This document shows positions 38,258 through 47,985 of a stretch of 64,000 nucleotides of DNA, in pieces. Source of the stretch: Alkalihalobacillus pseudalcaliphilus (lineage in GTDB: Bacteria; Bacillota; Bacilli; Bacillales; Bacillaceae_D). The notes under the pieces are model-generated. The model saw only the letters and a program-made list of their open reading frames with translations. It was not told the DNA's origin and ran no database searches. The translations under genes were made by a program, and so were the position numbers. Positions within the stretch are counted from its first letter, which is position 1, and each line of letters begins with the position of its first letter. The stretch is taken from assembly GCA_001038565.1 (NCBI GenBank), contig LFJO01000006.1, positions 236,835 to 300,834 on the forward strand, written 5' to 3'.

Positions 38258-39397
38258 TTAGTTTTTATTTATAGCCAAATAAGTACGAATAATCTGCTCA
38301 ACTGTAAACGTTACATATTCACGGCAATGACTGATCGCTTGTTTTAGATTCATCGGTGCATTTACAATACTGTATACACTTGTTATGCCATATTGATAAA
38401 GCTCTTCAATGCCCTCACCGACTGAACCAGCAACGACAATCACCGGGATGTTATGTTTTTTGGCTAATTCCGAAACACCCATTGCTGTTTTCCCTGAAGC
38501 CGTTTGATAATCAATTTGTCCTTCACCAGTAAAAACTAAATCGGCACCTGCTAATTTTTCTTCTAAGCTTGTATACTCAATGACAATATCAATCCCGCGC
38601 CGCATTTGTGAGGGGAAAAACGCTTGAAAAGCGCCTCCAATTCCACCAGCAGCTCCTGCTCCTGACTTTTCATGTACACGTATGCCTGTTTCCTTTTCAA
38701 TGATATCTGCCCACCTCAATAAAGAATGGTCAAGCTCTTTAACCATTTCTAGTGTAGCTCCTTTTTGTGGGCCAAATACATAAGAAGCACCATTTGGACC
38801 TACGAAAGGGTTTTGTACATCAGAAGCAATAATAAACGAAGACTCCATAATTCTCGGATCAAACTGAGCCCGATCAATACTCGTAATCCGGCTAAGCTCT
38901 TTCCCACCAAATCCGATTAATTGATGCTCTTTATCAAATAACTTCATCCCTAATGCCTGCAACATCCCTACGCCACCATCATTAGTAGCACTACCACCAA
39001 TTGCCAGAATAAAGTTGCGATACCCTTGTTCTAAAGCAGCTTTTATTAATTCTCCTGTGCCGTAAGTTGATGTCAGTAAAGGGTTACGTTCACTAGGGTG
39101 GATTAACGTTAAACCCGAAGCACTCGCCATTTCAACGACACAAGTTTGATTGTCACCAAGAACTCCATAAGCTGCTTTAACTGGTTGCATTAACGGACCT
39201 TTTACCATTTGCTCAATAATTTTTCCATCTGTTGCTGCAACCAAGCTTTCCATCGTTCCTTCACCACCATCCGCAACAGGAACTAAAACGCTTTCAATTT
39301 TTGTATCCGCTTTCTTTATTCCTTTTTCGATTTGGACCGCCACTTCTTTTGCAGAAAGTGATCCTTTGAAGGAATCTGGAGCAATAACTATTTTCAT
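38258..39397 (-). CDS. glxK: Glycerate kinase
   Basis: A 379-residue kinase of the GarK/GlxK family that phosphorylates D-glycerate. The start MKIVIAPDSFKGSLSA is a family signature, with VPVADGGEGTMESL, GGSATNDGGVGMLQALG and KSGAGAAGGIGGAF further on. I use the ATG at 39397, behind AGGTG, not the ATG-containing leader from 39415. It is cotranscribed with gntP and divergent from cdaR. Confidence 0.93.
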   Translation of the reverse strand: MKIVIAPDSFKGSLSAKEVAVQIEKGIKKADTKIESVLVPVADGGEGTMESLVAATDGKIIEQMVKGPLMQPVKAAYGVLGDNQTCVVEMASASGLTLIHPSERNPLLTSTYGTGELIKAALEQGYRNFILAIGGSATNDGGVGMLQALGMKLFDKEHQLIGFGGKELSRITSIDRAQFDPRIMESSFIIASDVQNPFVGPNGASYVFGPQKGATLEMVKELDHSLLRWADIIEKETGIRVHEKSGAGAAGGIGGAFQAFFPSQMRRGIDIVIEYTSLEEKLAGADLVFTGEGQIDYQTASGKTAMGVSELAKKHNIPVIVVAGSVGEGIEELYQYGITSVYSIVNAPMNLKQAISHCREYVTFTVEQIIRTYLAINKN

Positions 39398-39568
39398 GTT
39401 GTATACACCTACCATTATTTCTTATAATCTATATTATAAATTCAGACAACTTGAGAATACATCGTGTACAGCGACCAAAAAACAAACAAATTATTGCTCA
39501 TTTTTTATATATTATTCACAAAAGAGGAATTACTATGAAAAACAATTCAAGTAAGGAGGCATCATGTC

Positions 39569-40660
39569 ATGTTAACTCAAGAACTGGCTCAAGATATCGT
39601 GACTCAAACAATTTTACGCTTAAATAGAAATATTAATATAATGGATGAGTCTGGCACGATCATTGCCTCAGCCAATCCCGAACGGCTAAACCAAATCCAC
39701 CATGGAGCAGTTGAAGTCTTACGATCTGGGCAGACTGTGTTCATTTCCGAACAAAATCACAAAAGATGGGGACGTGCTTTACCTGGTGTTAATTTACCGA
39801 TTGAATTTAAAGGAAAAATTGTCGGAGTGATTGGTATCACCGGTAAGCCTGAAGAAGTAATCGAATTTGGTGAACTTGTAAAAATGAATACAGAAATTAT
39901 GCTGAATCAAGCTTACTTAATGGAGCAAATGGAGTGGAAACAACGTCTAAAAGATGAAATATTTCATTCCATTATTAAGAGTCCTACCCATTTTAGTAGC
40001 CATACAGATAAATTAGAGCTCTTAAAAATGACTGTGAAACCACCTTATCAAGTTGTAATACTCGATCTTTATTCGTCCACCTTAAGGAGAAATCAACTTA
40101 TGGACTTATTAGAACCCATTTTTCCGAGTAGTCAAACATTCATCGGCTTTATTTCTATGAGTCAAATTTATATACTTACTACTGGACTAGAACAGCCTGC
40201 TACCAACAGTAAAATTAACCAAGCCATAGAACGATTTACCCGCAAGGACATCTCGATTCGAATTGGTATCGGACGATATTATCACGATGAACATAATATT
40301 CGCTCATCTTATCACGAAGCATTGGCCGCACTTAAGTTAGGCGATAAGAACCTTTCTATTATCTCCTTTTCTCAGGTTATGACACAATCATTACTTAGTC
40401 AGATCAAAGAAAATAAGCGTCAAACTTATTATGAGCATATACTAGCTGGACTTAATGATAAGCTTATTGAAACCTTATACGTTTATTTTAAAAATAATTT
40501 AAGCATTAGTAAGACATCGGCAAGTATGTATATTCACCGTAATTCTCTGATTTATCGCCTTAGAAAAATTGAAACCATTACCGGCTATAACCCGCAAACA
40601 TTCCAAGATGCAACCATTTTACAAGTAGCCATCTGGATGAAAAGAATAGCCAACCACTAA
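39569..40660 (+). CDS. cdaR: CdaR-type sugar-diacid/glycerate regulator
   Basis: A 363-residue activator with an N-terminal sugar-diacid recognition domain (LTQELAQDIVTQTILRLN.., NIMDESGTIIAS) and a C-terminal PucR-type helix-turn-helix (NNLSISKTSASMYIHRNSL then IYRLRKIETITGYNP). AAGGAGG lies nine bases before the ATG. In Escherichia coli CdaR activates glucarate, galactarate and glycerate genes. Here it is divergent from glxK-gntP, which it probably controls from the 170-bp gap. Confidence 0.9.
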   Translation: MLTQELAQDIVTQTILRLNRNINIMDESGTIIASANPERLNQIHHGAVEVLRSGQTVFISEQNHKRWGRALPGVNLPIEFKGKIVGVIGITGKPEEVIEFGELVKMNTEIMLNQAYLMEQMEWKQRLKDEIFHSIIKSPTHFSSHTDKLELLKMTVKPPYQVVILDLYSSTLRRNQLMDLLEPIFPSSQTFIGFISMSQIYILTTGLEQPATNSKINQAIERFTRKDISIRIGIGRYYHDEHNIRSSYHEALAALKLGDKNLSIISFSQVMTQSLLSQIKENKRQTYYEHILAGLNDKLIETLYVYFKNNLSISKTSASMYIHRNSLIYRLRKIETITGYNPQTFQDATILQVAIWMKRIANH

Positions 40661-40701
40661 AAAGCACCTCTGGATAACCATTATCCATAAGGTGCCTTCA
40701 T
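40661..40701. terminator. Bidirectional terminator between cdaR and methyltransferase
   Basis: AAAAAGCACCT..GGATAA and TTATCC..AGGTGCCTT form a long stem with internal mismatches; A/T tracts flank both sides between two converging genes. Confidence 0.75.
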
Positions 40702-40705
40702 ACTA

Positions 40706-41737
40706 TTACTTTTTTATCAATATTGGTTCATCTAATTGGGGCAATAATCCTTGATTTATGATCGCCTCCAAAATGGCTTGAAGTACATAAACAGGCACAC
40801 TATTACCGAACTGTTTCCAAGCTTGTCCATCACTAACTGGTATCTGAAATGAATCAGGAAAACCTTGAATTCTGGCACATTCTCTCGGTGCTAACTTTCG
40901 GACATAATCATTGATTAAATAGCAACCTGTTTTACTTCCAGGCCCTCCGCCTTGTGCAGAAAGCGTAATAGCATGACCAAATTCACTATATATGCGCTCT
41001 CCTTGTCCACCTTTATTAAAGGTACCAACACGTAAAGGTCGTAGATGTTCTACCTGCCAGTGTGGTCCTACTGGTACCTTTTCAAGATGGAGCAATTGAT
41101 CATCACGATGAATCCGATAAGGGGCCGTTTCTTCATCAGATAAAATGAGATCATGTAAAATGACTCTTTGATAGGTAGGGCTTGGAAATGTAAATGCTTG
41201 TACATTCAGGTCCTGACGAAAAGCAATCATATAAATACGTTCACGATTTTGCGGTAAACCAAAGTGACTAGCATTTAAAACTTGATGAAACAATGTATAA
41301 CCTAGTTCATCCAATGTTTCTTTCACGGTTATTAACGTATTGCCATTGTCATGTGTAGCAAAGTTACGAACATTTTCCATGAACAACAGTTTGGGCTGGT
41401 GAGTCCGTACAATACGAGCCACATCAAAAAACAAAGTCCCTCTTGTATCATCAAACCCATGCCTTTTTCCAGAAATACTAAAAGGCTGACAAGGGAATCC
41501 CGCACATAATATATCATGCATAGGAATATCATTGGCATCAATCTTTGTTATGTCCCCGACAGGCTCTAATTGATAGTTCATTTGATACGTTTTTTGAGCA
41601 TGCTTATCCCATTCTGAAGCAAAGACACATTCCGCTCCAAAGGAAGCTAAAGCCGTATGGAACCCCCCTATGCCTGCAAATAAGTCAATGAAGGATAACC
41701 CTTTTAATGAATGCTGTTTATTTTTCAAATCGTTCAT
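40706..41737 (-). CDS. DNA (cytosine-5) methyltransferase, orphan
   Basis: A 343-residue C5 methyltransferase with all main motifs: I (FIDLFAGIGGFHTAL), IV with the nucleophile C83 (GFPCQPFS), VI (ENV, 121-123), VIII (QNRERIYM) and X (QFGNSVPVYV). The target-recognition region is about 185-290. I use the ATG at 41737 with AGAGAGG seven bases upstream. No restriction endonuclease is adjacent; the neighbours are cdaR and a small HTH gene, so it may be a solitary or regulatory methylase or a remnant of a restriction system. The recognition sequence cannot be read. Confidence 0.93.
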   Translation of the reverse strand: MNDLKNKQHSLKGLSFIDLFAGIGGFHTALASFGAECVFASEWDKHAQKTYQMNYQLEPVGDITKIDANDIPMHDILCAGFPCQPFSISGKRHGFDDTRGTLFFDVARIVRTHQPKLLFMENVRNFATHDNGNTLITVKETLDELGYTLFHQVLNASHFGLPQNRERIYMIAFRQDLNVQAFTFPSPTYQRVILHDLILSDEETAPYRIHRDDQLLHLEKVPVGPHWQVEHLRPLRVGTFNKGGQGERIYSEFGHAITLSAQGGGPGSKTGCYLINDYVRKLAPRECARIQGFPDSFQIPVSDGQAWKQFGNSVPVYVLQAILEAIINQGLLPQLDEPILIKK

Positions 41738-42242
41738 TGCTAAGCCTCTCTCTATTCTACTTATTTTCATAGTTTACCATAGTATTCAACTCCTATATAT
41801 GGACTTCTTTAGCCTCTACCTTTTTCCTTCGTATAAAAGTTGCTTGGGTAATAGATTCTAATTCTACTGGATTACTACTCTCTCTTTTTTATTGGTGGTG
41901 GCTAGTTGTGCGGTGTGCTGAATCTTTTTGAGCAAGCTCGTGCGGGCAGCTACGGCAAAGTGTGAGAACCCTCGAAACCGTATGAAAGTGGACTTAGGGG
42001 CGATAGTTTGTGCCTTGAAGTTAGCTAATCATCTTGATGGGTTACTACTCTTTCTTTTTTGGTTAGTGGTGGCTGGTTGTGTCGTGTGCTGAATCTTTTT
42101 GTAATGGCTGATGCGGGCAATATCCAAAAAAGTGGATTGGTTCCTTCCAAACATGATCATCCTCAGAATCGTTTATGAATGGAAAGCCACCAGTAAAAGT
42201 GCAAAACATCACCTTCACCTTTTTGTGGCATTCTCGAAACAC
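41738..42242. repeat. Gene-free gap with duplicated repeat modules
   Basis: A block at about 41866-41955 (GGATTACTACTCTC, TTTTTT, GGTGGTGGCTAGTTGTG, GTGTGCTGAATCTTTTTG) is repeated at about 42037-42125 (GGGTTACTACTCTT, TTTTTT, AGTGGTGGCTGGTTGTG, the same GTGTGCTGAATCTTTTTG). Between them (about 41980-42035) is the GGGGCGATAGTTTGTGCC module also found at 5140 and 45500. No gene is seen. Confidence 0.75.
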
Positions 42243-42285
42243 AAAAAAACTAAGTCCGTTATTAATGGTTGGACCTAGTTTTTAT
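42243..42285 (-). terminator. Terminator of small HTH gene
   Basis: AACTAAGTCC (42248-42257) pairs with GGACCTAGTT (42271-42280), one mismatch; on the minus strand a run of seven T follows. Confidence 0.75.
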
Positions 42286-42301
42286 ATGTAGATTGTTCTG
42301 C

Positions 42302-42604
42302 TTAAGAAAATGTTTTCTGCTTAATCATTTCATTTAAACCTAAAATACGTACTCTCTGATAGGTGGCGTAATAAGAACGATGTAATAAATTGCTTGCCTC
42401 GCGAACCGTTAAGTCATTTGAATACTTTTCTAAAAAACGATCCTCGATGTCGGTCCACCTTCTACCTATATCAGGCGTTTTCTGGTCATATAACTTTAAA
42501 TCATAAGCCTTTTGTAAAAATTCACTTAATGTAAACGAACCTGTGCGCATCCATTCACCAATAGAGATTTTTCCCCAATTCATTATAAATTGATGATTAT
42601 CCAT
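42302..42604 (-). CDS. Small Myb/HTH-like protein
   Basis: A 100-residue protein of unknown function. The C-terminal half (RRWTDIEDRFLEKYSNDLTV then REASNLLHRSYYATYQRVRI) has the spacing of a SANT/Myb-like or helix-turn-helix module, with the W-xxx-E/D start and a basic third helix, so DNA binding is likely. The N-terminal half has several aromatic residues (NWGKISIGEWMRTGSFTLSEF). The ATG at 42604, behind GAGGTGG, is preferred over the GTG at 42613. Its position upstream of the methylase could make it a regulator of it, but the two are separated by about 560 bp of repeats and a terminator. Confidence 0.7.
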   Translation of the reverse strand: MDNHQFIMNWGKISIGEWMRTGSFTLSEFLQKAYDLKLYDQKTPDIGRRWTDIEDRFLEKYSNDLTVREASNLLHRSYYATYQRVRILGLNEMIKQKTFS

Positions 42605-42976
42605 AGTCTCCACCTCATTTTATTCAAATTTAAAGGTAAAATGTAGAAAGGATCAACAGTTATAATACAGGTAACTTTATATTTATATATTATATCACAG
42701 TTTTCCTCCTGTAATTAAGACAACTTTATGAACCTATAAAGTCCTGAGCATTTATTTAGTGCCCTTCATTTTTTGTTACACATCTATAATAATAAGTCGC
42801 AAATTGAGAGAAACTACACACGAAGGAATGTCCTTTCTACATATACATTTACTATAATTTATGTTAAATTAAAAGCATATAAGGGAAATATTCATATACT
42901 TTTAACAAAATCGTACACACGATAAAGACATTTGTTTCTTTTGAGGAAATTTAAACTAAAATAGGGAGCTGATCAT
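42605..42976. promoter_or_regulatory. Divergent control region of HTH gene and kbl
   Basis: No gene is supported. An inverted repeat ACTTTAT (42723-42729) / ATAAAGT (42736-42742) may be an operator. The rest is A/T-rich; AGGGAG precedes kbl. No riboswitch was recognised. Confidence 0.4.
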
Positions 42977-44167
42977 ATGTCGAGTCATACTTTAGACAAT
43001 TTTTTATCAAAAAATCTACAAGAATTAAAAGAAAAAGGTCTGTATAACACGATTGATTCTTTAGAAAGTGCTAATGGTCCCGTTATTCAAATAAATGGTA
43101 GAGAGTTGATTAACTTATCTTCTAACAACTACTTAGGCCTTGCTACAGATGAGCGCTTAAAAGAAGCTGCCAACCAAGCAATTGAAGAATTTGGCGTAGG
43201 TGCTGGTGCTGTTCGTACTATTAATGGAACACTTCAGTTACATGACCAATTAGAAGAAAAACTTGCCACATTCAAACATACTGAGGCTGCTATCGCTTAT
43301 CAATCTGGTTTTAACTGTAATATGGCTGCTATTTCTGCGGTAATGGATAAAAATGACGCCATTCTTTCAGATGAATTAAACCACGCTTCTATTATTGATG
43401 GTTGCCGTTTATCAAGAGCAAAAATTATTCGCTTTAACCATTCAGATATGGAAGATTTGCGTCAAAAGGCAAAAGAAGCCACTGAATCTGGGCTTTACAA
43501 TAAAGTCATGGTTATTACAGATGGTGTCTTTTCAATGGATGGTGATATTGCAAAATTACCAGAAATCGTGAAAATTGCTGAGGAATTTGACTTAATCACT
43601 TATGTTGATGATGCACATGGTTCAGGTGTTCTTGGTCAAGGTGCCGGTACGGTCAAACACTTTGGCTTATCTGACAAAGTTGACTTCCAAATAGGAACAT
43701 TATCAAAAGCGATTGGTGTTGTTGGTGGTTATGTTGCGGGTAAAAAAGATCTTATTGACTGGCTCAAAGTTCGTAGTCGTCCATTCCTCTTTTCAACCGC
43801 TTTGACCCCTGCTGATGTTGCAGCATGTACAAAGGCAATTGAAGTTCTTTCAAATAGCACAGAGCTACAAGAAAAGCTTTGGTCAAACGGAGACTACTTA
43901 AAGAAAGGCTTAAAGGAGCTTGGATTTGATATTGGAGAAAGTGAAACACCTATTACTCCCGTTATTATCGGTGACGAGGTCAAAACACAGGAGTTCAGTA
44001 AGCGTCTGAATGAAGAAGGCGTTTATGCGAAATCGATCGTATTCCCTACAGTGCCTCAAGGAACAGGACGCGTTCGCAATATGCCAACGGCTGCCCATAC
44101 AGAGGAAATGCTTGATCAAACGATTACGATATACAAAAAAGTTGGTCAAGAACTTAATATCATTTAA
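42977..44167 (+). CDS. kbl: 2-amino-3-ketobutyrate CoA ligase (glycine C-acetyltransferase)
   Basis: A 396-residue PLP enzyme of the alpha-oxoamine synthase family. The Schiff-base lysine is K244 in [30 protein letters not shown] and [11 protein letters not shown] are family motifs. It converts 2-amino-3-ketobutyrate and CoA to glycine and acetyl-CoA. The next gene, tdh, makes its substrate from threonine, so Kbl rather than biotin synthase BioF is the assignment. Confidence 0.93.
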   Translation: MSSHTLDNFLSKNLQELKEKGLYNTIDSLESANGPVIQINGRELINLSSNNYLGLATDERLKEAANQAIEEFGVGAGAVRTINGTLQLHDQLEEKLATFKHTEAAIAYQSGFNCNMAAISAVMDKNDAILSDELNHASIIDGCRLSRAKIIRFNHSDMEDLRQKAKEATESGLYNKVMVITDGVFSMDGDIAKLPEIVKIAEEFDLITYVDDAHGSGVLGQGAGTVKHFGLSDKVDFQIGTLSKAIGVVGGYVAGKKDLIDWLKVRSRPFLFSTALTPADVAACTKAIEVLSNSTELQEKLWSNGDYLKKGLKELGFDIGESETPITPVIIGDEVKTQEFSKRLNEEGVYAKSIVFPTVPQGTGRVRNMPTAAHTEEMLDQTITIYKKVGQELNII

Positions 44168-44205
44168 TATACCTTGATGGTATGTTTCATAGACGGAGGT
44201 ATACA

Positions 44206-45180
44206 ATGAAAAAAATACTAATTACTGGAGCGTTAGGACAAATTGGTTCAGAGTTAACGATGACGCTTAGGGAACGTTACGGTGCTGAAAATGTCATTGC
44301 TACCGATATTAATAAAAATGAGAGTAATGTTGTTTACAGTGGTCCTTTTGAACATCTTGACGTAACCAATGACCGTGACTTTTTTAACATTGCCAAAAAA
44401 CATAAGGTTGATACGGTTATTCATTTAGCGGCACTACTATCTGCGACTGCTGAGCAAAAGCCACTTCTTGCTTGGAATTTAAATATGGGCGGACTTGTCA
44501 ATGCTTTGGAAGTATCTAGAGAGTTAGATTTACAATTTTTCACACCTAGTTCGATTGGTGCTTTCGGTCCTTCGACACCAAAAGCTCAGACTCCACAGGA
44601 CACAATTCAACAACCGACTACAATGTATGGTGTAAATAAAGTATCTGGTGAACTTTTATGTAATTACTATTTTAATAAATTTGGTGTTGATACAAGAGGG
44701 CTTCGCTTCCCCGGTTTAATCTCATATGTTGCACCTCCAGGTGGTGGAACGACTGATTATGCGGTTGAGATTTATTATAAAGCCATCAAACAAGGACACT
44801 ATACGTCTTATATTGATCAAGGTACCTATATGGATATGATGTATATGCCCGATGCTTTAAATGCCATTATCGGTTTAATGGAAGCAGATCCTACTAAACT
44901 CGTTCACCGTAATTCATTCAACGTGAGTGCGATGAGTATTGCTCCCGAGGATGTTGAAGCTGCGATCAAAAAACATATCCCAACTTTTACGATGGATTAT
45001 CAAGTCGATCCTGTTCGCCAGCAAATTGCACAGAGCTGGCCAGATGCGATTGATTCAACTTGTGCTGTAGATGAGTGGGGCTTCAAAGTTCAATATGACT
45101 TAGCGAAGATGACGGAAGATATGCTTTGGCACTTAAACAAAAAATGGCTCGGAGAAAAGGTAGAAAAAGGAGCCATTTAA
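44206..45180 (+). CDS. tdh: L-threonine 3-dehydrogenase, SDR/epimerase type
   Basis: A 324-residue extended SDR enzyme. The NAD-binding motif is G8-A-L-G-Q-I-G14 and the catalytic pair is Y141/K145 (YGVNK). [10 protein letters not shown], and [10 protein letters not shown] following, are typical of SDR-type threonine dehydrogenases. The ATG at 44206 is behind GGAGGT; upstream codons are unlikely. The pair kbl-tdh degrades threonine to glycine and acetyl-CoA. Confidence 0.92.
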   Translation: MKKILITGALGQIGSELTMTLRERYGAENVIATDINKNESNVVYSGPFEHLDVTNDRDFFNIAKKHKVDTVIHLAALLSATAEQKPLLAWNLNMGGLVNALEVSRELDLQFFTPSSIGAFGPSTPKAQTPQDTIQQPTTMYGVNKVSGELLCNYYFNKFGVDTRGLRFPGLISYVAPPGGGTTDYAVEIYYKAIKQGHYTSYIDQGTYMDMMYMPDALNAIIGLMEADPTKLVHRNSFNVSAMSIAPEDVEAAIKKHIPTFTMDYQVDPVRQQIAQSWPDAIDSTCAVDEWGFKVQYDLAKMTEDMLWHLNKKWLGEKVEKGAI

Positions 45181-45200
45181 GGCACCATTCGATAATTTTA

Positions 45201-45232
45201 GAACAGTATCAGTTGTATGGTACTGTTCTTTT
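45201..45232 (+). terminator. Terminator after tdh
   Basis: AGAACAGTA pairs with TACTGTTCT across a 12-base loop and is followed by TTTTTG. Confidence 0.85.
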
Positions 45233-45925
45233 TGTATGAAAGTGGACTAAAGTGCAAGTGGATCTCAGCCTGCCCTCTTCTCCTGCAGGTGTCAGCCTCC
45301 CCATTCCCTCCGCTCGGGTTGGTGCAGGCTTCTTAGTTCGTACACTTCTCATACAAAATATATGAATGCAGCTAACAAACGAGAAGCAAAGGCATGTGAA
45401 CAAAGTGCCACCAGTTAAAGGCGAACGCCACTTCCATGTTTGTTGGTGGCGAGGTGAAACAGGCTTCGACATGAGCGTTTTTGTATGAAAGTTTACTTGG
45501 GGGCGATGGTTTGTGCCTTGAAGTTAACTGGTCATCCATCTGGCGATTATGACTTAACAGGTCACTGCTCCCTTTTTGTACGTGCGACTCCTCATGGTGA
45601 TGGAGTTGTATGAGGGCCAACTGTTTAAATTGTCGCCACTACTTTGATTTTTGTTGGTGGCGAAGTGACTCGGGCTTCGCCATGTGGGTTTTGTATGGTA
45701 GTTGACTAACACTGGAATGTGGAGTTCTACTTGTCGCTACCTAAAATCATGCAGTAATGTAATACCACCACATAAAAATTAAGCAATACCCTTTTGAAAA
45801 AACTACAATTGAGAAATCAAAAATCAATTTGAATGAAATTCCAACAGTTTATGTAGTTCCCATTACTTTGCTCGGTCTTCCTTCCTCTTTTTCCGTTCGT
45901 AACGCCACGATTACAGCTTTTCTCC
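45233..45925. repeat. Large gene-free gap of modular repeats
   Basis: This gap is made of shared repeat modules. 45425-45490 has CGCCAC..GGTGGCGAGG then GGCTTCGACATG; 45486-45710 is the fullest copy of the module also at 5113-5320 and includes the CGCCAC / GTGGCG hairpin; 45690-45760 has the GTCGCTACC-AAAATCATG module seen at 60265 and 63345. Short open frames here have no ribosome-binding sites and I do not call them genes. Confidence 0.75.
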
Positions 45926-46115
45926 ACTAATGTTGCTACTATACGGTTTTTCCTTACAACAACTTGGCCTTTTTCACTCGATGGGTTGTTACTTCTCGCC
46001 TTTTCCTACAACACTAGGGCCTTTTTCCACGGCTTATGTTGTTACTTCCACGCATTCCCTACAACACGAGAGCCTTTTTCCGCGGCTTATGTTGCTACTT
46101 CCACGCTTTCCCGCC
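45926..46115. repeat. 53-bp tandem array
   Basis: TTGYTACT recurs at 45933, 45986, 46039 and 46092, exactly 53 bases apart. The unit includes CCTACAACA, GCCTTTTTCC and GGCTTATG. The last two full copies are the most alike. Because 53 is not a multiple of three, the array cannot encode a regular peptide repeat. Confidence 0.85.
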
Positions 46116-46158
46116 ATCCAATTCCCTTCTCCCTAATAGGACACGCTCAATTAGACAC

Positions 46159-46206
46159 AAAAAAACCAAGCATAAAAGTTGTCCATTCTTCTTTCGTGCT
46201 TGGCCT
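46159..46206 (-). terminator. Terminator of SDR gene
   Basis: On the minus strand CCAAGCA and TGCTTGG pair around a loop that contains a second short complement (GAAAG / CTTTT), followed by TTTTTTT. Confidence 0.75.
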
Positions 46207-46221
46207 TTTACTTCTATTTAC

Positions 46222-46956
46222 TTACATAGCTGTCAATCCGCCATCTACAACAAATTCAGAACCAGTTGAGTAACTTGATTCATCAGATGCAAGGAACAGT
46301 ACTAAATGCGAAACTTCTTCTGGCTTTGCGACTCTTTGAATTGGGATATGTTTTGCAAATTCTTTAATTTGCTCGACGGCATCACCTTGACTAACCATCG
46401 GCGTTTCAATAACACCAGGGTGTACAGAGTTAACACGAATACCTAAGCCTGACAATTGAAGTGCAGCAGCTTTTGTTATACCCCGAACGGCAAATTTTGT
46501 ATCTGTATATCCTACCGCTCCACCAACCAAACCATTAATGGACGAAATATTTACGATTGACCCACTACCAGCTTTTTGCATGCTTGCTGCAACAGCTTTT
46601 ATCCCTAAGAATACAGAAACTTGATTAATATCAACGATTTTACGGTAATCCTCTTCGGTCATTTCTAATAAAGGTTTGCTCATACTAATTCCAGCATTAT
46701 TGATTAAAATATGAGGTGGTCCAAATATTTTCTCCGTTTCTTCTATAACAACACCCCAGTCTGCTGATTTTGTTACATCCTGTTTGACAAAATGAACATG
46801 TTCACCTAATTCATGGGCTAAAGCTTGTCCACCCGCTTCATTTAAATCCGTGAAAACCACTTTAGCTCCTTCTTTCACAAACAAACGGACATGGGCTTCT
46901 CCCATCCCTCGTGCACCACCTGTAATAATCGCTATTTTATTTTCTAACCTTCCCAT
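46222..46956 (-). CDS. Short-chain dehydrogenase/reductase
   Basis: A 244-residue classical SDR. The cofactor motif is TGGARGMG at residues 12-19, D37 after the second strand suggests NAD(H) preference, and the catalytic set is N111, S138 or S139, Y150 and K154 (YTDTK). The C-terminus is GSEFVVDGG, the usual SDR ending. Starts at 46956 and 46959 both follow GGAGG; I choose the one at seven bases. Substrate is unknown; hydroxysteroid, glucose or 3-oxoacyl reductase-like members share this pattern. A single-gene unit. Confidence 0.88.
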   Translation of the reverse strand: MGRLENKIAIITGGARGMGEAHVRLFVKEGAKVVFTDLNEAGGQALAHELGEHVHFVKQDVTKSADWGVVIEETEKIFGPPHILINNAGISMSKPLLEMTEEDYRKIVDINQVSVFLGIKAVAASMQKAGSGSIVNISSINGLVGGAVGYTDTKFAVRGITKAAALQLSGLGIRVNSVHPGVIETPMVSQGDAVEQIKEFAKHIPIQRVAKPEEVSHLVLFLASDESSYSTGSEFVVDGGLTAM

Positions 46957-47249
46957 CATTCTACCTCCATTCAAAATATAACATCACTATTATATGCAAA
47001 AACATCCTTACTATTTATTGTAACCGTTAGCATTAGTAAGTGGGTGACATATTCGTTACAACAAAGCGAATAATTAGTTAATTCTCTTCAACAAAAAACA
47101 TATGTATCTTTTCACAAAAAATAATATGTGTAAAAAAGGATTTCCAGCAAATATATTGAAATAGTAAATAAGCGAACACATCCAGTTTAACTTCATAAAA
47201 CACAAAACAGGCATCATTTAATCCATTGGAAAGGAATTGGTGATCTAAA

Positions 47250-47819
47250 ATGAGTAAAAACGTGTTAATTGTTACTGGAGATGCAGTAGAAGCTTTAGAA
47301 GTATTTTACCCCTATTATCGTTGTCTAGAGGAGAATATCCCTTGCACAATCGCCTCCCCTACTAAGAAAAAACTTCAGACAGTTGTTCATGACTTTTTAG
47401 AACTTGAAACATTTACCGAAAAACAAGCTTATCTCATTGAATCCCATACATCTGTTGATGATATTAATCCAGCAGACTATGACAGCCTCATTATTCCTGG
47501 AGGACGAGCACCTGAATATATTCGTATGAATCCAAAAGTCCAAGAAATTGCTGCCCATTTTCTCAAAGAGAATAAACCACTTGGGGTTATTTGTCATGGA
47601 CAGTTAGTTCTAACCACAGTTAGAGAATTTATACAAGGACGGGAAATGACTGCCTATTCCGCCTGCCAACCTGAAGTAGAGGCGGCCGGTGCTACGTATA
47701 TTCATGAACCTCTTCATGTTGATAATAATATTGTATCTGGTCATGCCTGGCCCGATCTACCGGGATTTATGAAAGAGTTTTTTAAACTTTTAAAGGTTAA
47801 AAAAACAGCCTCTCTTTAA
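47250..47819 (+). CDS. DJ-1/PfpI family protein
   Basis: A 189-residue DJ-1/PfpI protein with nucleophile-elbow cysteine C115-H116 in GVICHGQLVL, and an early acidic residue E18 in VEALEVFYPYYR, the usual partner of the cysteine. SLIIPGGRAPEYIR is a family stretch. Members include deglycase/glyoxalase, chaperone and protease-like proteins, so the reaction is open. It lies 166 bp before phhA on the same strand and may be an independent unit. Confidence 0.85.
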   Translation: MSKNVLIVTGDAVEALEVFYPYYRCLEENIPCTIASPTKKKLQTVVHDFLELETFTEKQAYLIESHTSVDDINPADYDSLIIPGGRAPEYIRMNPKVQEIAAHFLKENKPLGVICHGQLVLTTVREFIQGREMTAYSACQPEVEAAGATYIHEPLHVDNNIVSGHAWPDLPGFMKEFFKLLKVKKTASL

Positions 47820-47985
47820 CTAAAACCAACTCAACTATTGAAATACACTCATTAAAGTTAACTAAAATACACTTTTAGAAATCACATCCATACGGATAAC
47901 ATTATGCAATAAAATCACTGGTAGATAATCTGACAATTAGCTGATTCATCCCAAATATAATCTAAAACAGATAAGGAGATTCATT

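Noticed and set aside
42605..42976. Possible riboswitch or T-box ahead of the threonine-breakdown genes
   Set aside because: Only a 7-bp inverted repeat is seen; no specifier loop, conserved T-box bulge or terminator structure was found.
45233..45925. Insertion sequence in the 1-kb gap
   Set aside because: No transposase frame or clear terminal inverted repeats; the content is explained by dispersed modules.
45930..46273. Three overlapping open frames near the 53-bp array
   Set aside because: They arise from the array, and two run into the SDR gene terminator region; no ribosome-binding sites.
47250..47819. Membership of the DJ-1/PfpI gene in the phenylalanine hydroxylase operon
   Set aside because: A 166-bp gap with its own ribosome-binding site and no functional link that I can support.
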